In this document: positions 15,877 to 26,400 of the stretch, in pieces
How positions within the stretch are numbered: the first letter of the stretch is position 1
How the letters are laid out: each line of letters opens with the position of its first letter
Position numbers and translations under genes: made by a program
DNA from: Streptomyces spinoverrucosus
Lineage (GTDB): Bacteria; Actinomycetota; Actinomycetes; Streptomycetales; Streptomycetaceae
Reading direction: 5' to 3'
Assembly: GCF_015712165.1 (NCBI RefSeq)
Contig: NZ_JADPZX010000001.1
Location: 5,902,001 to 5,966,000, forward strand
Length of the DNA stretch: 64,000 bases
Notes under the pieces: model-generated
What the model was told of the DNA's origin: nothing
Databases searched by the model: none
The model's input: the letters and a program-made list of their open reading frames with translations, nothing else

Positions 15877-16317
15877 TCAAACTGACAGCTCCTGCTGCGC
15901 CTCGGAATACAAATTGTCCGGGGCGAGCTCGGACATCTTCCTGAAGAAGCTCATTCCAGCCGCTTTGACGGCTTCCAGGAGATCCGCCGACGAAGCATTT
16001 GCCCTCTTAACTTCTTCGCCAATCTTGGCGGTCACCAGGACGCGAGACCCGGTGACCTGAAAAGAGAGCTTGATCGGCTGATCCGGGAAATACGTCTCCG
16101 CGTAACCCGACGACTGCACTTTCGTCACCATCTCGGCGATATAACACCAGAGTTGGTCGACATAGTCCCACTCTTCAGTGCCGATGATTTCCAATCCATC
16201 AACGGACAGCCGAATGGCACCTTCAATGTAGTCAAGGTCGGGCGGTGGAGTTCGGCAGGCTTCCACCTGCACAAACCCACCATCCACATCCTTCAGGAAC
16301 GTCTCAATCTCAACCAC
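15877..16317 (-). CDS. Immunity protein for the Rhs toxin
   Basis: 146 residues from GTG 16317 with GAAGGG upstream; starts 17 nt after the toxin stop. No signal peptide. It alternates beta strands (GAIRLSVDGLEIIGTEEWDY, IKLSFQVTGSRVLVTAKIGE) with a C-terminal helix (DLLEAVKAAGMSFFRKMSEL) and is acidic, as expected for a nuclease antidote. The family is not recognised, and it is not similar to the immunity proteins of units 1 and 2, consistent with a dedicated partner for a different tip. Confidence 0.7.
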   Translation of the reverse strand: MVEIETFLKDVDGGFVQVEACRTPPPDLDYIEGAIRLSVDGLEIIGTEEWDYVDQLWCYIAEMVTKVQSSGYAETYFPDQPIKLSFQVTGSRVLVTAKIGEEVKRANASSADLLEAVKAAGMSFFRKMSELAPDNLYSEAQQELSV

Positions 16318-16333
16318 GTCACAGGCCCTTCGA

Positions 16334-19300
16334 TTATGGAGATTCCGGATAGAACTGGCCCACTCGACCTCTGTTCATGCCGAGCACGTAATCGACGCCG
16401 TTGACGTTGCCGCGAATCTGATACATTCCCTGACTGCCTCGCTGAACGAGTGTATCGCGGTTCTGTCGCATGACCTGCCCAATAGCGCCTTGGACGTCAT
16501 CGACACTCATGCTCGAATCAAAGAAGGACTGCGTTTTCTTCACCGAGCCATCCCAATACTTCGGGTGATGACGAGTGAGGATGTGCTCCATTCCCTTCTT
16601 GTCCAGCAAGAAGGACTGATTCCCGAACTGGAACCGCTGACTGCTCCAGTCCCGGAGAGCGGGAAGGCATCCTCCACTGTTATGAACCAGAACCGGCGTC
16701 TGCCCAGCGAGTACATAGTACGTGTGCAAGCCCGCCACGGTCAGGTCATACGTTCGCCCGGACTTGCGCAGAGGCTCGACGTTCTCGACGAGCGCGGTCT
16801 TGCCCTCTGCTGTGCGCAGGGTCGCGCCCGCCGTGAGATCACCGGCGTTGACCCAGCCGTTTCTGCTCGGGCTCCAGAAGGGGTGGTGGTCGGTGGCGGT
16901 GATGCTGGATTCGCCGTCGGGTGTGCTGATCGTGAGCTGCGTGTAGTGCTTGTCGTCGTCCTTGATGATGGTCGCGACGACTTCTCGTGCTCCTGTTTCG
17001 CCGGTTTCCGGATCGGTCGCAAGGACCATGTCCCCGACCTCAACCTGCTCGATCGGTTTGTAGGATCCGTCGGCCATCGCGACCAGCGTGCCGGCTACGA
17101 AGCTGTGCCGCACAGGACAGACGGCCAAGGCCGCCGCGTCGGCGTGCTTGCCCTTCCCAAGGAGACTGGCCGCCTTTGCGATCTTCCCGAAGGGAATGAA
17201 GCCGGCTGCGGTCCACAAGCAGGCGCTGACACTGCCGTTGGAGCAATCGATCGCGTCTTGGATGCCGAGCAGTTCCAAGAGCGCGCCAGGTCCGCCGGGT
17301 CGGACCCAGCCCAAGTCATGGGCTGCCGCGCAGACTTCGGAGCTGGGGTCCATCTGGCACTGGCCCTCGGCCCACTTCATCACCTGTGCCTGATAGTTCC
17401 CGCGCAGGCTCTCGTAACCCGCGCGGGCGTTCATCTGCTTCGGCGTGGGCACCTGCGTGCCGGCCAGGAAGACGGGTGCGGGCTCTCCGGTCGGCTGGCT
17501 GTTCTTCGCCTTGGAGCTGGGCTTGGACGCGGCGGACGGGGTGACCGTGTAGGCCGGCTTTCCGTTGTCGTCGTAGCAGGTGTAGTGCGTACAGCCTGGG
17601 CCGCTGCCTGGTCCCCATACGCTGTCGGGGTTGTCGACGCTGCAGCCGTCGCAGTACAGGCCGGTGGGATCCGAGCCGGTGACGGGTGTGTTGTCGGCGT
17701 AGGCGTAGCCGTTGATCTGCTGTGGGCTGGCCGGGTCCATGATCGGATCCAGGCTGATGAACCGCCCGATCGAGGCGTCGTATTCCCGGGCCCCGAGGTG
17801 GGTCAGGCCGGTGGTTCTGGTGTCGTCGGTGCCACCGACGTAGCCCTTGCTGCCGGTCCAGGTGCCGGTATCGGTGCCGCGGCTACCCCCGAAGGGCAGG
17901 GTACGGCGCTGAGACAGCGACAGGTCGGCCGTCTTGACCTGCAGCTGGCCGGTGCCGACGTGGTCGGCGACGGTAATGGTGATCGAGCCGTCGTTCGACT
18001 GGACGGCCTGATGGCCGCCGCCCAGGTCGATGTACCGGGTGGCCTTGGCCGTGGTGGCGCCCTTGGGCAGGACGACCTCGGTGTTCCCGACGTACAGCGT
18101 GGTCTCGTTGGGGCCGCGGGCGATGAGCCGGTTGCCCTCGGCGTCGTAGACGTACTCGGTGACCTCGGCCGGCTTGCCCTCTACGGGCTGGGTGACCTTG
18201 GTGACATGCCCCTCGGCATCCCACTCCAGCGTCTGGGTGGTGCCGCTGATCACGCGGTCGGTGGTGTTGCCGGTGTTGTCGTAGAGGTAGCTGGTCTTCG
18301 ATGTGCTGCCGTTCGGGCCTTCCTGGTTCACCTCGGTGAGCGTGTGCGGCTGCGGGCCGCCGGCCGGCGGATAGACGTAGGAGCGGGTGGTGTTCTTCGT
18401 GGTGTCGCCGCTCGGGTCGTGCAGGGTCTCGGTCTTGCGGTTGCCCGTTTTGTCGTAGGTGTAGGAGTGCCAGTACGGGGCCACGCCACCGACCGCGGTC
18501 GCCGATGGAGTGGCCGAGCAGGCGGTGTCGCCCTCGGTCCACGCCTCCGTCAGCCGGCGCAGGTAGTCGTAGGTGAAGCACTGGGTGTCGGTACCGTGAC
18601 GCGACACGTCGGCGATCGACCGGATACTGCCCACCTGGTCGTAGCCGAACGTGCTGTGCCGGTCGACGCCTGCGATGTCCTGTCGGTCCACTCGGGTGGT
18701 GGCCAGGCGCTGGGTGCCCCACTCGTAGGTGTTGGTCACCCAGGCCTTCTTCGCGCCGGCCGCGGTGGAGCCGTAGGCGTACTGCAGCGGCTTGCCGGTG
18801 TTGGAGTAGGTGGTGTCGGCCTGGAAACCGTCACCGAGGATCGACACCGGACGCAGCGCGGAGTCGTAGGTGTAGCTGAACGAGCCGCCGGGCAGGGCGC
18901 CTGCCGCCGAGTACGACATACCCGCGACCAGGCCCGATGGCTTGTAGCTTGTCCCCCCTTGGTAAGTGCCGGCGAGAGCACCTTCGCTCGTCGGGATCGT
19001 CACTGCTGTGCGCACAGGACGGTAAAGCTGGTCGTACATTGTGACTTTGCTGGTGTATTCGTCGCCGTCCGCGTCGTACCGCGTCGCGGAGGCCAAGTGG
19101 CCCTTGGCGCCTGTGATCGTGTCGTACGTCCACTTGGCGCGCAGCTTGCCGGTGTGGCCGGCGTCACGCAGCTCGGTCTGACGGCCGAGCTGGTCGTAGA
19201 CCCGGTACAGGACCCGGTTCTCGGAGTCCTTGGTGGTGCTGAGCTGGCTGCGGTCGTCGTACGTCTTGAAGGTGATGCCCTGGTCGGGATCGGTGGACTT

Positions 19301-22300
19301 GGTCTGGTTGCCGAGCAGGTCGTAGTCGTAGAACCAGTCGTTGCCCGCCGGGTCGGTGACCTGGGACAGCTGGCCGGACGGCGTGTACTTGTACTTGGTC
19401 GCGTCGTAGGGCGCGGTCGCACTGCGCTCGTGGTGCTGGCGCAGCTCCACGACACGGCCGCGGACGTCGGTCAGGGTGGTGGTGGCGGTGCCGCCGATGG
19501 GCGGGATGACCGTGGTGCGATCGCCGCTGTACGCAGTCGTCGTGGTGCCGAGATCGGCGCCGCCGTCGCCGTTGCCGGCGATGTTCTTCGTGGAGGTCTC
19601 GCGGTTCAGGCCGTCATACGTGTGCCACGTCTGCGTCTCCACGCTCAGCGCATCGACCGGCTTGAACAACTCGCGGTTGGGGGCGCCGGTTGTGTAGTAG
19701 GGCGCAAACTTTTTGGTGGCCAGCCCGCGTTCGTCGTAGAACGTGTCCGCGATCAGCCGGCCGCCGTCGGGGCCGATGTCCTGGGTCTGGCGGGCGCGCA
19801 GCAGGCCGTCGTACAGCGTGTACGAAGCGACCTGGGCGCCGCCGTTGTCCAGGGTGAGGGTGCGGACTGCGACCGGCTTGCCCTCGTCGATGAAGTAGTT
19901 GAACTCGAACGACGGTGTCTGACCGGTCTTGCGGTCGGCGAGCCAGACCCGGTCGGCGCGGCCCAGCGCGTCGTAGGTGAAGGTCTTGATCTTGCCGTTG
20001 GTGTCCTTCTGCTGTGTGGGCAGGCCACGCAGCGTTTCCAGCGTTGTGGTGGTCGTCTGTGCGGTGGCCGAGTCTCCCGCCTTGGCCGGCGGGGTGGCCG
20101 TGGTGACCGTCGTCGGGAAGCCGGTGGCCGGGGTGTAGGCGGTGGTGGTGGTCAGGCCGTCGCTGCGCGCGGTGCGCACCGGCGCGGTCGTCTCGGTGGC
20201 CGTGACGTTCGCCGTGATATCGGTGGTCGACAGCGCGCGGCCGTAGGCGTCGAATGTGGTGCCGGTCTCCAGGTAGGTGCCGGTGGTGCCGCTGTGCTTG
20301 GTCAGCTTGGCCGTCGCGGTCTCGTCACCCTTCGTCGGCGCAGCACCGTAGGCACCGCCGTCATAGGCGCTGCGTACGTCGGAGACGACGTGCTTGGTGC
20401 GGTCCGGGGTGGTGGCACACGACACCGACACCGTCTCCACCCGCGAGGGCAGCGTGAGGATGTTGGCGGTGGTGTTGGTGGCGTAGCTGGTGCGGGTGCA
20501 GACGTCGTCGGTGGTGGTGGAGGTGTCGCCCTTGTCGTCTACCTGGGTGACGCGGCCCGCGACGGTGTCGTACGTCGTGGAGGCCGAGGTCGTACGCCAC
20601 TGGCTGCCCGCTCCGTCGTCCAGCGACGTCCATGTCCGCGACTCGCCGGTGCCGGTGAAGTTCGCGGTCACCGTGCCCCAGGAGCGGACCTTCTTCGCGG
20701 TCTGGTGGTGCCAGGGCCGCTGGACAGTCTTCGCCAGCACCTTGCCGCCCGGACCGGAGTACGTGGCGGTCCTGTAGGTGAAGCCGGCCGCCGACTCATG
20801 GTCGGTGATGGGGTCGCCCTCGCCGGTGTCCAGCGTGACGCTGACGGTCTTGGTGCCGCCGTCCTTGTTCAGCCGGTCACTGTGCATACCGCGCAGGAAG
20901 TAGCTGTCCTGCTGCGTCTTCATGTACGCGGCGCCGCCCTGGCCACCGGTCTTGACGCGGACGTGACCGTAGCCGCGCCACTGCGACCAGGTCTTGTGCT
21001 TCTCCTTCGTCAGACCGTCATCGTCGTCGTAGTGCCAGGCCGCCCCGCCCAGGTACTCGTACGCGGTCACCGCGTCCGGCGCACCACCGGTGCGGTCCGT
21101 GGCCGTCACGGATGTGACGACGTACTTGTTGAACCAGTGCTGCTCCGGCGCCTGGGTGTCCGAGCCGCCCAGCATCTGCGGGAAGCAGCGAGTGGTGTTC
21201 GTCTCGGGGGTCGGCAGGGAGCCCGCGCTACAAGCGGCAGCGGAGTAGTTGACGTCGATCTGCCCGCCGTGCTCGTCGGCCACGGTCGACAGGCGCGCCT
21301 TGATGAACGGGGCGTAGCCGTCGCCGGTCTGATCCAGCCGGTTGGCCAGCTGGGTGTAGGCCAGCGTCGTCTTCGGCAGTGTGACGGGGGTGGCGCCGGT
21401 GTGGCCGGTGTGCTGGATGGAGTCCAACAGCAGCTGGTAGTCGACGTCGGCCTGACCCCAGCGGTGGGTCAGGGCCCAGGAGTCGACCTTGCTGTAGGCC
21501 GTACTGTTGAGGACGGAGGTGGTGATGCCGGTCAGCCGCTTGCGGGTCCAGAAGGTCGGCGAGAGCCGCCCGTTGTCACAGTCGGTGCCCGCCGTGCAGT
21601 TCATGTCCCACGGAGTGTCGTACCAGTAGAACGAGTCCGTGGAGATCGACGAACACGTCGTGCTCGCGTTGGGTATGCAGCGCTCGGAACTGGTGAACTC
21701 CACCTTGGCCAGCGCCTGACCGTAGAAGGCGCGCAGGCCGTACTCGGCCCGCTTCAGGTACCCGCCCCGCACGTAAGGGGTGTCGTCTGCGGCCTTGAGG
21801 TTACGGCCGTAGGAGTTGGTCTCCTTGCCGTAGTAGTACGTCATCAGATTGCCGTGCGTATCAACGACGGCATCCAGGTTCCACCGCCACGTCTGCTGGC
21901 ACCACGATGCCGCGAAGGTGCTGGCATTGCACGGCTCGTCGGCGTCGTCACCGAAGACAGGCACGGTCCACGACGAGTTCGTCTCGTCCTTGCCCTCGGA
22001 CCACCCGGACGGACGGTTGTAACCGAAGTAGTAGCGCGTACCGTCGGGGCTGGTCACCCGCCAGTACTCACCGTCGTTGTCACCGTTGGCCAGCGCCGTG
22101 TTGCGCAGCCGCTTGACGAGCGTGCCGTCGTCCTGCTTGAGCTTGAACTCATCGGTCACCCCGGTCGGGACGAGCTCGCCGCCTTTGCCGTTGAAGGCGA
22201 TGTAGGCGTTGTCGTAGCCCCAGCACAGATCACCGGGCTTGTTGATCCCGTCGGCAGCCGTCTGCCCGTCGTCCGCGCACGCCTTGTAGCGCCGCTCGAT

Positions 22301-23296
22301 GAAGCCCGGCGACAGCTCGAACCCGTCGCCGACCCACGAGGACTGGTTGTTGGTGTTGCCGGTACGGCCGTCGACCGTGCCGGAGGAGTACGACAGACCC
22401 ACCTGCGGGGTGAGCCCGCCGGGCACCTCGGGCACCGGAATGTTGTACGACCAGCCGAAGTCACCGGTGTTGAGGTTGGTGCTCCAGGTGGAGGACGGCG
22501 ACAGCGGGGTCGCCTTGTAGTCGCCGGTCTTGCCCGCGTCCCCGGCGGTCGCGGCCAGCAAAGTGGGCGAGCTACTGCTCACCGACACCGATCGGGCGGT
22601 GAGGGTCTGCTCCTCGGTGTCGTTCTCCGTGGGCAGAGGCCTGTTGTTTCGGCACTTTGGGCTCTTCGGCGTCGTCAGCGCACAGGCCGACAGCTCCACC
22701 AGCGTCAGCCGGGAGGCGTAGGCGCCGCCGAACGCCTCGGCGAAGGAGGAGTAATCGACGGTGGCACTGACCGTGCCAGAGGACGCCTTGTCCTTGGCCT
22801 TCAGGGTGAACAGCACCCCGTCGACCCCGGCCTTCTTCGCGGCCTCACGGCCGAGAACCTTCGCCTCGATCGTGCCGCCGGTCGCCGACTTCACCCGCTT
22901 CGCGGGGGTGTTCAGCGAGATCGGCAACCCCTTGGCCGTGACCGCCGAACCCGCTTTCGCCGCAGGCTCCTTCAGTGAGACGAGGGCCGAACCAGCCTTG
23001 GGCCAGTTGGCCTTCGGGGCGTCCTGGGGTGTCCGCGGACCCTTCTGGACCTTCCGTGGCTTCAGCTTCGTGACGGACGTGCCCGCGACCGGGTTGTCCG
23101 GCTCGGACACCCCTGGGCGTCCCTTGCCCGCAGCGACGGCGGGAGGCGTGAACGTCGCCGCCTGAAGCAGCGTGGCGACCATGACCACGGACGTGCCCAG
23201 GGCGACTCTGCGTCCCAGGGCTGCCCTTGTTCCGCGCCTCTGTGTGGCTCTGCGCCACAGGGCGGCTACGCGCGGTGGGCGCGATATGCCATACAT
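16334..23296 (-). CDS. Giant Rhs-repeat/Hint polymorphic toxin
   Basis: About 2,320 residues from ATG 23296. An N-terminal export signal or anchor (Arg-rich, then VALGTSVVMVATLLQAATF, residues ~30-50) is followed by an SpvB/TcdB-like region (WSYNIPVPEVPGGLTPQVGL, ~280-300) and long YD/Rhs repeats. The Rhs core motif (LGAREYDASIGRFISLDP, ~1830-1850) comes next, then a Hint self-cleaving domain (~2060-2203, HSFVAGTLVAMADG, TATDHHPFW, ending LAGQTPVLVHN). The last ~115 residues are the toxin tip (KGMEHILTRHHPKYWDG ... GVDYVLGMNRGRVGQFYPE). The Rhs part forms a shell and Hint probably frees the tip. H-I-L-x-R-H suggests a BECR/EndoU-like RNase, tentatively. The frame is unbroken. It lies downstream of the LamG gene and before its immunity gene. 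Confidence 0.9.
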   Translation of the reverse strand: MYGISRPPRVAALWRRATQRRGTRAALGRRVALGTSVVMVATLLQAATFTPPAVAAGKGRPGVSEPDNPVAGTSVTKLKPRKVQKGPRTPQDAPKANWPKAGSALVSLKEPAAKAGSAVTAKGLPISLNTPAKRVKSATGGTIEAKVLGREAAKKAGVDGVLFTLKAKDKASSGTVSATVDYSSFAEAFGGAYASRLTLVELSACALTTPKSPKCRNNRPLPTENDTEEQTLTARSVSVSSSSPTLLAATAGDAGKTGDYKATPLSPSSTWSTNLNTGDFGWSYNIPVPEVPGGLTPQVGLSYSSGTVDGRTGNTNNQSSWVGDGFELSPGFIERRYKACADDGQTAADGINKPGDLCWGYDNAYIAFNGKGGELVPTGVTDEFKLKQDDGTLVKRLRNTALANGDNDGEYWRVTSPDGTRYYFGYNRPSGWSEGKDETNSSWTVPVFGDDADEPCNASTFAASWCQQTWRWNLDAVVDTHGNLMTYYYGKETNSYGRNLKAADDTPYVRGGYLKRAEYGLRAFYGQALAKVEFTSSERCIPNASTTCSSISTDSFYWYDTPWDMNCTAGTDCDNGRLSPTFWTRKRLTGITTSVLNSTAYSKVDSWALTHRWGQADVDYQLLLDSIQHTGHTGATPVTLPKTTLAYTQLANRLDQTGDGYAPFIKARLSTVADEHGGQIDVNYSAAACSAGSLPTPETNTTRCFPQMLGGSDTQAPEQHWFNKYVVTSVTATDRTGGAPDAVTAYEYLGGAAWHYDDDDGLTKEKHKTWSQWRGYGHVRVKTGGQGGAAYMKTQQDSYFLRGMHSDRLNKDGGTKTVSVTLDTGEGDPITDHESAAGFTYRTATYSGPGGKVLAKTVQRPWHHQTAKKVRSWGTVTANFTGTGESRTWTSLDDGAGSQWRTTSASTTYDTVAGRVTQVDDKGDTSTTTDDVCTRTSYATNTTANILTLPSRVETVSVSCATTPDRTKHVVSDVRSAYDGGAYGAAPTKGDETATAKLTKHSGTTGTYLETGTTFDAYGRALSTTDITANVTATETTAPVRTARSDGLTTTTAYTPATGFPTTVTTATPPAKAGDSATAQTTTTTLETLRGLPTQQKDTNGKIKTFTYDALGRADRVWLADRKTGQTPSFEFNYFIDEGKPVAVRTLTLDNGGAQVASYTLYDGLLRARQTQDIGPDGGRLIADTFYDERGLATKKFAPYYTTGAPNRELFKPVDALSVETQTWHTYDGLNRETSTKNIAGNGDGGADLGTTTTAYSGDRTTVIPPIGGTATTTLTDVRGRVVELRQHHERSATAPYDATKYKYTPSGQLSQVTDPAGNDWFYDYDLLGNQTKSTDPDQGITFKTYDDRSQLSTTKDSENRVLYRVYDQLGRQTELRDAGHTGKLRAKWTYDTITGAKGHLASATRYDADGDEYTSKVTMYDQLYRPVRTAVTIPTSEGALAGTYQGGTSYKPSGLVAGMSYSAAGALPGGSFSYTYDSALRPVSILGDGFQADTTYSNTGKPLQYAYGSTAAGAKKAWVTNTYEWGTQRLATTRVDRQDIAGVDRHSTFGYDQVGSIRSIADVSRHGTDTQCFTYDYLRRLTEAWTEGDTACSATPSATAVGGVAPYWHSYTYDKTGNRKTETLHDPSGDTTKNTTRSYVYPPAGGPQPHTLTEVNQEGPNGSTSKTSYLYDNTGNTTDRVISGTTQTLEWDAEGHVTKVTQPVEGKPAEVTEYVYDAEGNRLIARGPNETTLYVGNTEVVLPKGATTAKATRYIDLGGGHQAVQSNDGSITITVADHVGTGQLQVKTADLSLSQRRTLPFGGSRGTDTGTWTGSKGYVGGTDDTRTTGLTHLGAREYDASIGRFISLDPIMDPASPQQINGYAYADNTPVTGSDPTGLYCDGCSVDNPDSVWGPGSGPGCTHYTCYDDNGKPAYTVTPSAASKPSSKAKNSQPTGEPAPVFLAGTQVPTPKQMNARAGYESLRGNYQAQVMKWAEGQCQMDPSSEVCAAAHDLGWVRPGGPGALLELLGIQDAIDCSNGSVSACLWTAAGFIPFGKIAKAASLLGKGKHADAAALAVCPVRHSFVAGTLVAMADGSYKPIEQVEVGDMVLATDPETGETGAREVVATIIKDDDKHYTQLTISTPDGESSITATDHHPFWSPSRNGWVNAGDLTAGATLRTAEGKTALVENVEPLRKSGRTYDLTVAGLHTYYVLAGQTPVLVHNSGGCLPALRDWSSQRFQFGNQSFLLDKKGMEHILTRHHPKYWDGSVKKTQSFFDSSMSVDDVQGAIGQVMRQNRDTLVQRGSQGMYQIRGNVNGVDYVLGMNRGRVGQFYPESP
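16717..16726. repeat. AGTACGTGTG decamer inside the Hint-encoding region
   Basis: Identical decamer to those bounding the two orphan tips (6588-6597, 10605-10614). It encodes HTY of the HTYYVLAG segment, about ten codons before the VLVHN end of Hint. It marks where homology of orphan unit 2 to the parent begins and is therefore the likely recombination edge. Confidence 0.55.
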
Positions 23297-23426
23297 ACAT
23301 AGACTCGATTCTTCATCGACGGGCGCCAGGCATAGGAATCCAGGCGTGAGATGACAGCGCAAGCGGTCACGGATACGGGTAGGGGAGGGGCCCGAGCACA
23401 CCTATGGGCCCCGTCCCTCTGCCAGA
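23297..23426 (-). promoter_or_regulatory. Spacer between the LamG gene and the Rhs toxin
   Basis: 130 bp with no gene; it must carry the ribosome site for the Rhs gene. I see no hairpin strong enough to be a terminator, so read-through from the LamG gene is plausible. Confidence 0.35.
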
Positions 23427-26400
23427 TCAGTCGCCGGGGATCTCGGTGGACAGGTCGAACCAGGTTCGTGCCAGCTTGCCGACCTGGGCTTCGCTCAGCG
23501 CACCCTGGAAAACCCATACGTCGTCGACCAGACCGGGAAAGTAGCTTTTGGCCGCGCTGCCAGTGCCTTCGCGGCCCACCTGCAAGGAGGTGGCCTTGAA
23601 GGCCGTGGTGTTCTCCGCCCATGGCACAAGATCTGTGCAGGAGGAGTCATCGCCGGTGCCATCATCGTCGAGGTCGGTGCAGGCAACTTCGGCGAGGCCA
23701 CCGTTGACGTAGAGGCGGGCCGTCTTGGCGAAGCCGTCGTAGACGAGGGCGAGATGATTCCACTGGCGGGCGTCGTAGAACTCGCCGTTGTTGGCCTCTA
23801 CCACGATGGCGTCGGTGGCATTCCTGTCTGCGACCGTCAACTGCCAGCGGCCTGGTTTGTTCTCCGGATCGGCGGCATCGGGCACAAAGCGCACTGTGAA
23901 GGCCTTCTGGTTGCTGCCTTCCGCGCTTGCCAGGGCCACCGAACCAGCGGGCATGGCGACAGCCTGCGCCCATGCGGTCAGCGTGAAACTTCCGGAGGTA
24001 TCGACAGGCACATTGCCGGCGGTGGCGTACGCACTCGTGCCGTTAAGCTCCATCGAGCCGGAGTCGATCCACGCGTTGTCGGATTTGGACGCACCACCGA
24101 GCAGGGTGAGGTCGTTCCCGGTCCCGGCGTCGTCTGGGGTGACGACCGGGGAGGTACCGGAGGTCTCCTCGAACTTCCAGCGAGCCTTGACCAGCGGACG
24201 CTGTTGGAACATCTGCTGGACCTCTTCGGCGGAAACCGGCCGGTCCAGCATCCGCACATCGTCGACCGTGCCGGGGAAGAAGAACTGCGTCGTTCCGCTG
24301 AAGCTTCCCGCGCCGATGTACATCGACTGGTCGGCGTAGAAGGGGCTCGTCTGCGTGGCCGACCCGGCCTTCACTCCGTTCACGTACAGCGTGAGCGTGT
24401 TGTCCTGTGTGTCGTGCACTCCGACCAGATGCGCCCACTCACCGGCCCGCGCCTTCGTACCGGAGGGCTGCTGCGCGCGCACGATGGCCGCGGTGGCTGA
24501 GTCCGCCGTGTACTGGGCGAATGCCCACTGCTGGGTGGCGGCTGAGTAGTACAGTTCCAGCCCGGGCCGCTCCTTACCGGCCTGCAGCACGACCACGCCG
24601 CTCTCCGTCGCCAACCTGTCGAGCTTGGCCCAGGCGGAGACGGTGAAGCTGCGGAACGTGTTCACGTGGGGAGCGCTGGTCTGGCCGACCTTGCCGTATC
24701 CGGTAGCGCCGTCGAAGTGGGTGGCCTTCTTTGCGATTCCCGGCTCGCCCGTGGTGACCGTTCCGTGGTAGGTCGCCGGGATCACTCCTCCGTGACCGGC
24801 GATCTCGGTGGCGCCGGCCTGCTCGTCCATGGGGAACACCGCGATCGCAGGGGGCCCCGGATCGCCGACGGTCTGCTTCGCATACAGCCGGGCGATCTCG
24901 GTGTCGGCGAGCGACCGGCTGAAGATCTGTACTTCATCGATGGCGCCGGGGAAATGATTACCCGGGGCCCCGCTGTAGGAGCCCGCACCCAGTCTCAGAC
25001 CGCGGCGGGCGTTCCACGGTGTGGACCAGCTCTTCTCGCCGACCAGCTGTCCGTCGACATACAGTCGCAGCAGATCGAGGGTCGCATCGTAGGAGCCGGC
25101 CACATGTGTCCACTTGCCCACGGTGATCGGGGCGGGCGTGGGAGCCTTGGCCATAACCGAATTGGCATCAGCGGTGTCCGCGGAATGCTGGTTGAACACC
25201 CAGCCGTGGGTCAGGGAGTAGTAGAGCTCGAAGCCAGCCATGATGTTGCCCGGCTGGGTGGCCACTACCGCCGAACGAGCGGGCTGCTGGTCGAACTTGA
25301 CCCATGAGGAAACGGTAAACCCTTGCATGGAATTGACTGGGGAGAGGTCGGTGTCGGCGTAGCCGTCCGTGCCGTTGAACCTGACCGCCGTCCCCGTGAC
25401 ACCTTCCACCTCGGCGGTCGTGCCGCCCAGCAAATTCAGTTTGCGCGGGGGTGTCGAGCCTCTCGCCTCGCTTGCCCCAGCGCCCTCGTCCAGCTGCCAG
25501 GTCGCGCGATCGGGCTGGCCGGCCTTCACGCGATACTGGTAGGTGCGGATCTCGCTGCCGTTGCCCGCCGCGTCGAAAGCCTGCGCGGTGAAGGAGTTGA
25601 CGCCCGGCTTGGCCGGCAGCACATTGGCGATCCGGGCGGCCCCACCCGAAGTAGTGATCTTGTTCTTCGAGGTCGGGTCACCGTTGATGCCGTACCAGTA
25701 CGTCGTCACATCGGAGTTGACCCCATCGATGGTGAAGGTCCCGTATTGGCCCACTCCGTCGTACCACGGATCGTTGGGATCCGCCGGATCCGATTCCGGG
25801 TACTCACCGGAGCTGACTGTTGGCGCCTTGGGCACACTCGTGTCGTAGACGAAATAGCACGCCGCCGGATCACCAGCGTACGACCACGGGGAGTACTGCG
25901 CCCCGTCATAGGCACGGGCGTACCAGTTAACCGTCTTGTTCTGTGGGATCGTCGAGGGCAGGGTAATCGAGAACGTCGAACCCGACGCCTTGAGGGTGGT
26001 CCGCGCGGGACTCCATGAACCGCCGTCCCACTTCGCCTGGAACTGCACCGCGACGGTGTCTCCGTCGGGGTCGGTGACGTTGTTCGCGTAGAGCTTGCCG
26101 AGCGTCCGGACGCGCGCTGGGGACGACGGGCTCTTGCAGCTACCGCCGTACTCCATCGTCAGCTGCGACGTCCTGATCTGGGACGGCGGACGGTTGTACT
26201 TCACCCGCAGGAATGCCTTGTCCGAGAATCGCTTCCACGCGTAGCCGTCGCTCTCGCTGGCCGCCCGCAGGCCGAAGGTCATCGTGGAGTCCCCGTTGTC
26301 GGCGGCCGCCTGAACTGCGGACTTCACAGTGAATTCGGCATCGGCCGCGCTGCAGCCCGAGTAGCCGTAAGCAAACGGCTTTGACCCCAGCTGCTTGACC

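Noticed and set aside
16395..16410. GTTGACGTTGCCG in the toxin tip as another integrase-tail repeat
   Set aside because: It encodes the GNVNGV residues in frame and lacks the neighbouring repeat copy and integrase end; probably coincidence.
16490..22978. A 2,162-codon open frame antisense to the Rhs toxin
   Set aside because: Shadow of GC-rich codon usage; its residues (Gly/Val/Arg-rich) show no domains while the minus strand encodes clear Rhs and Hint motifs.
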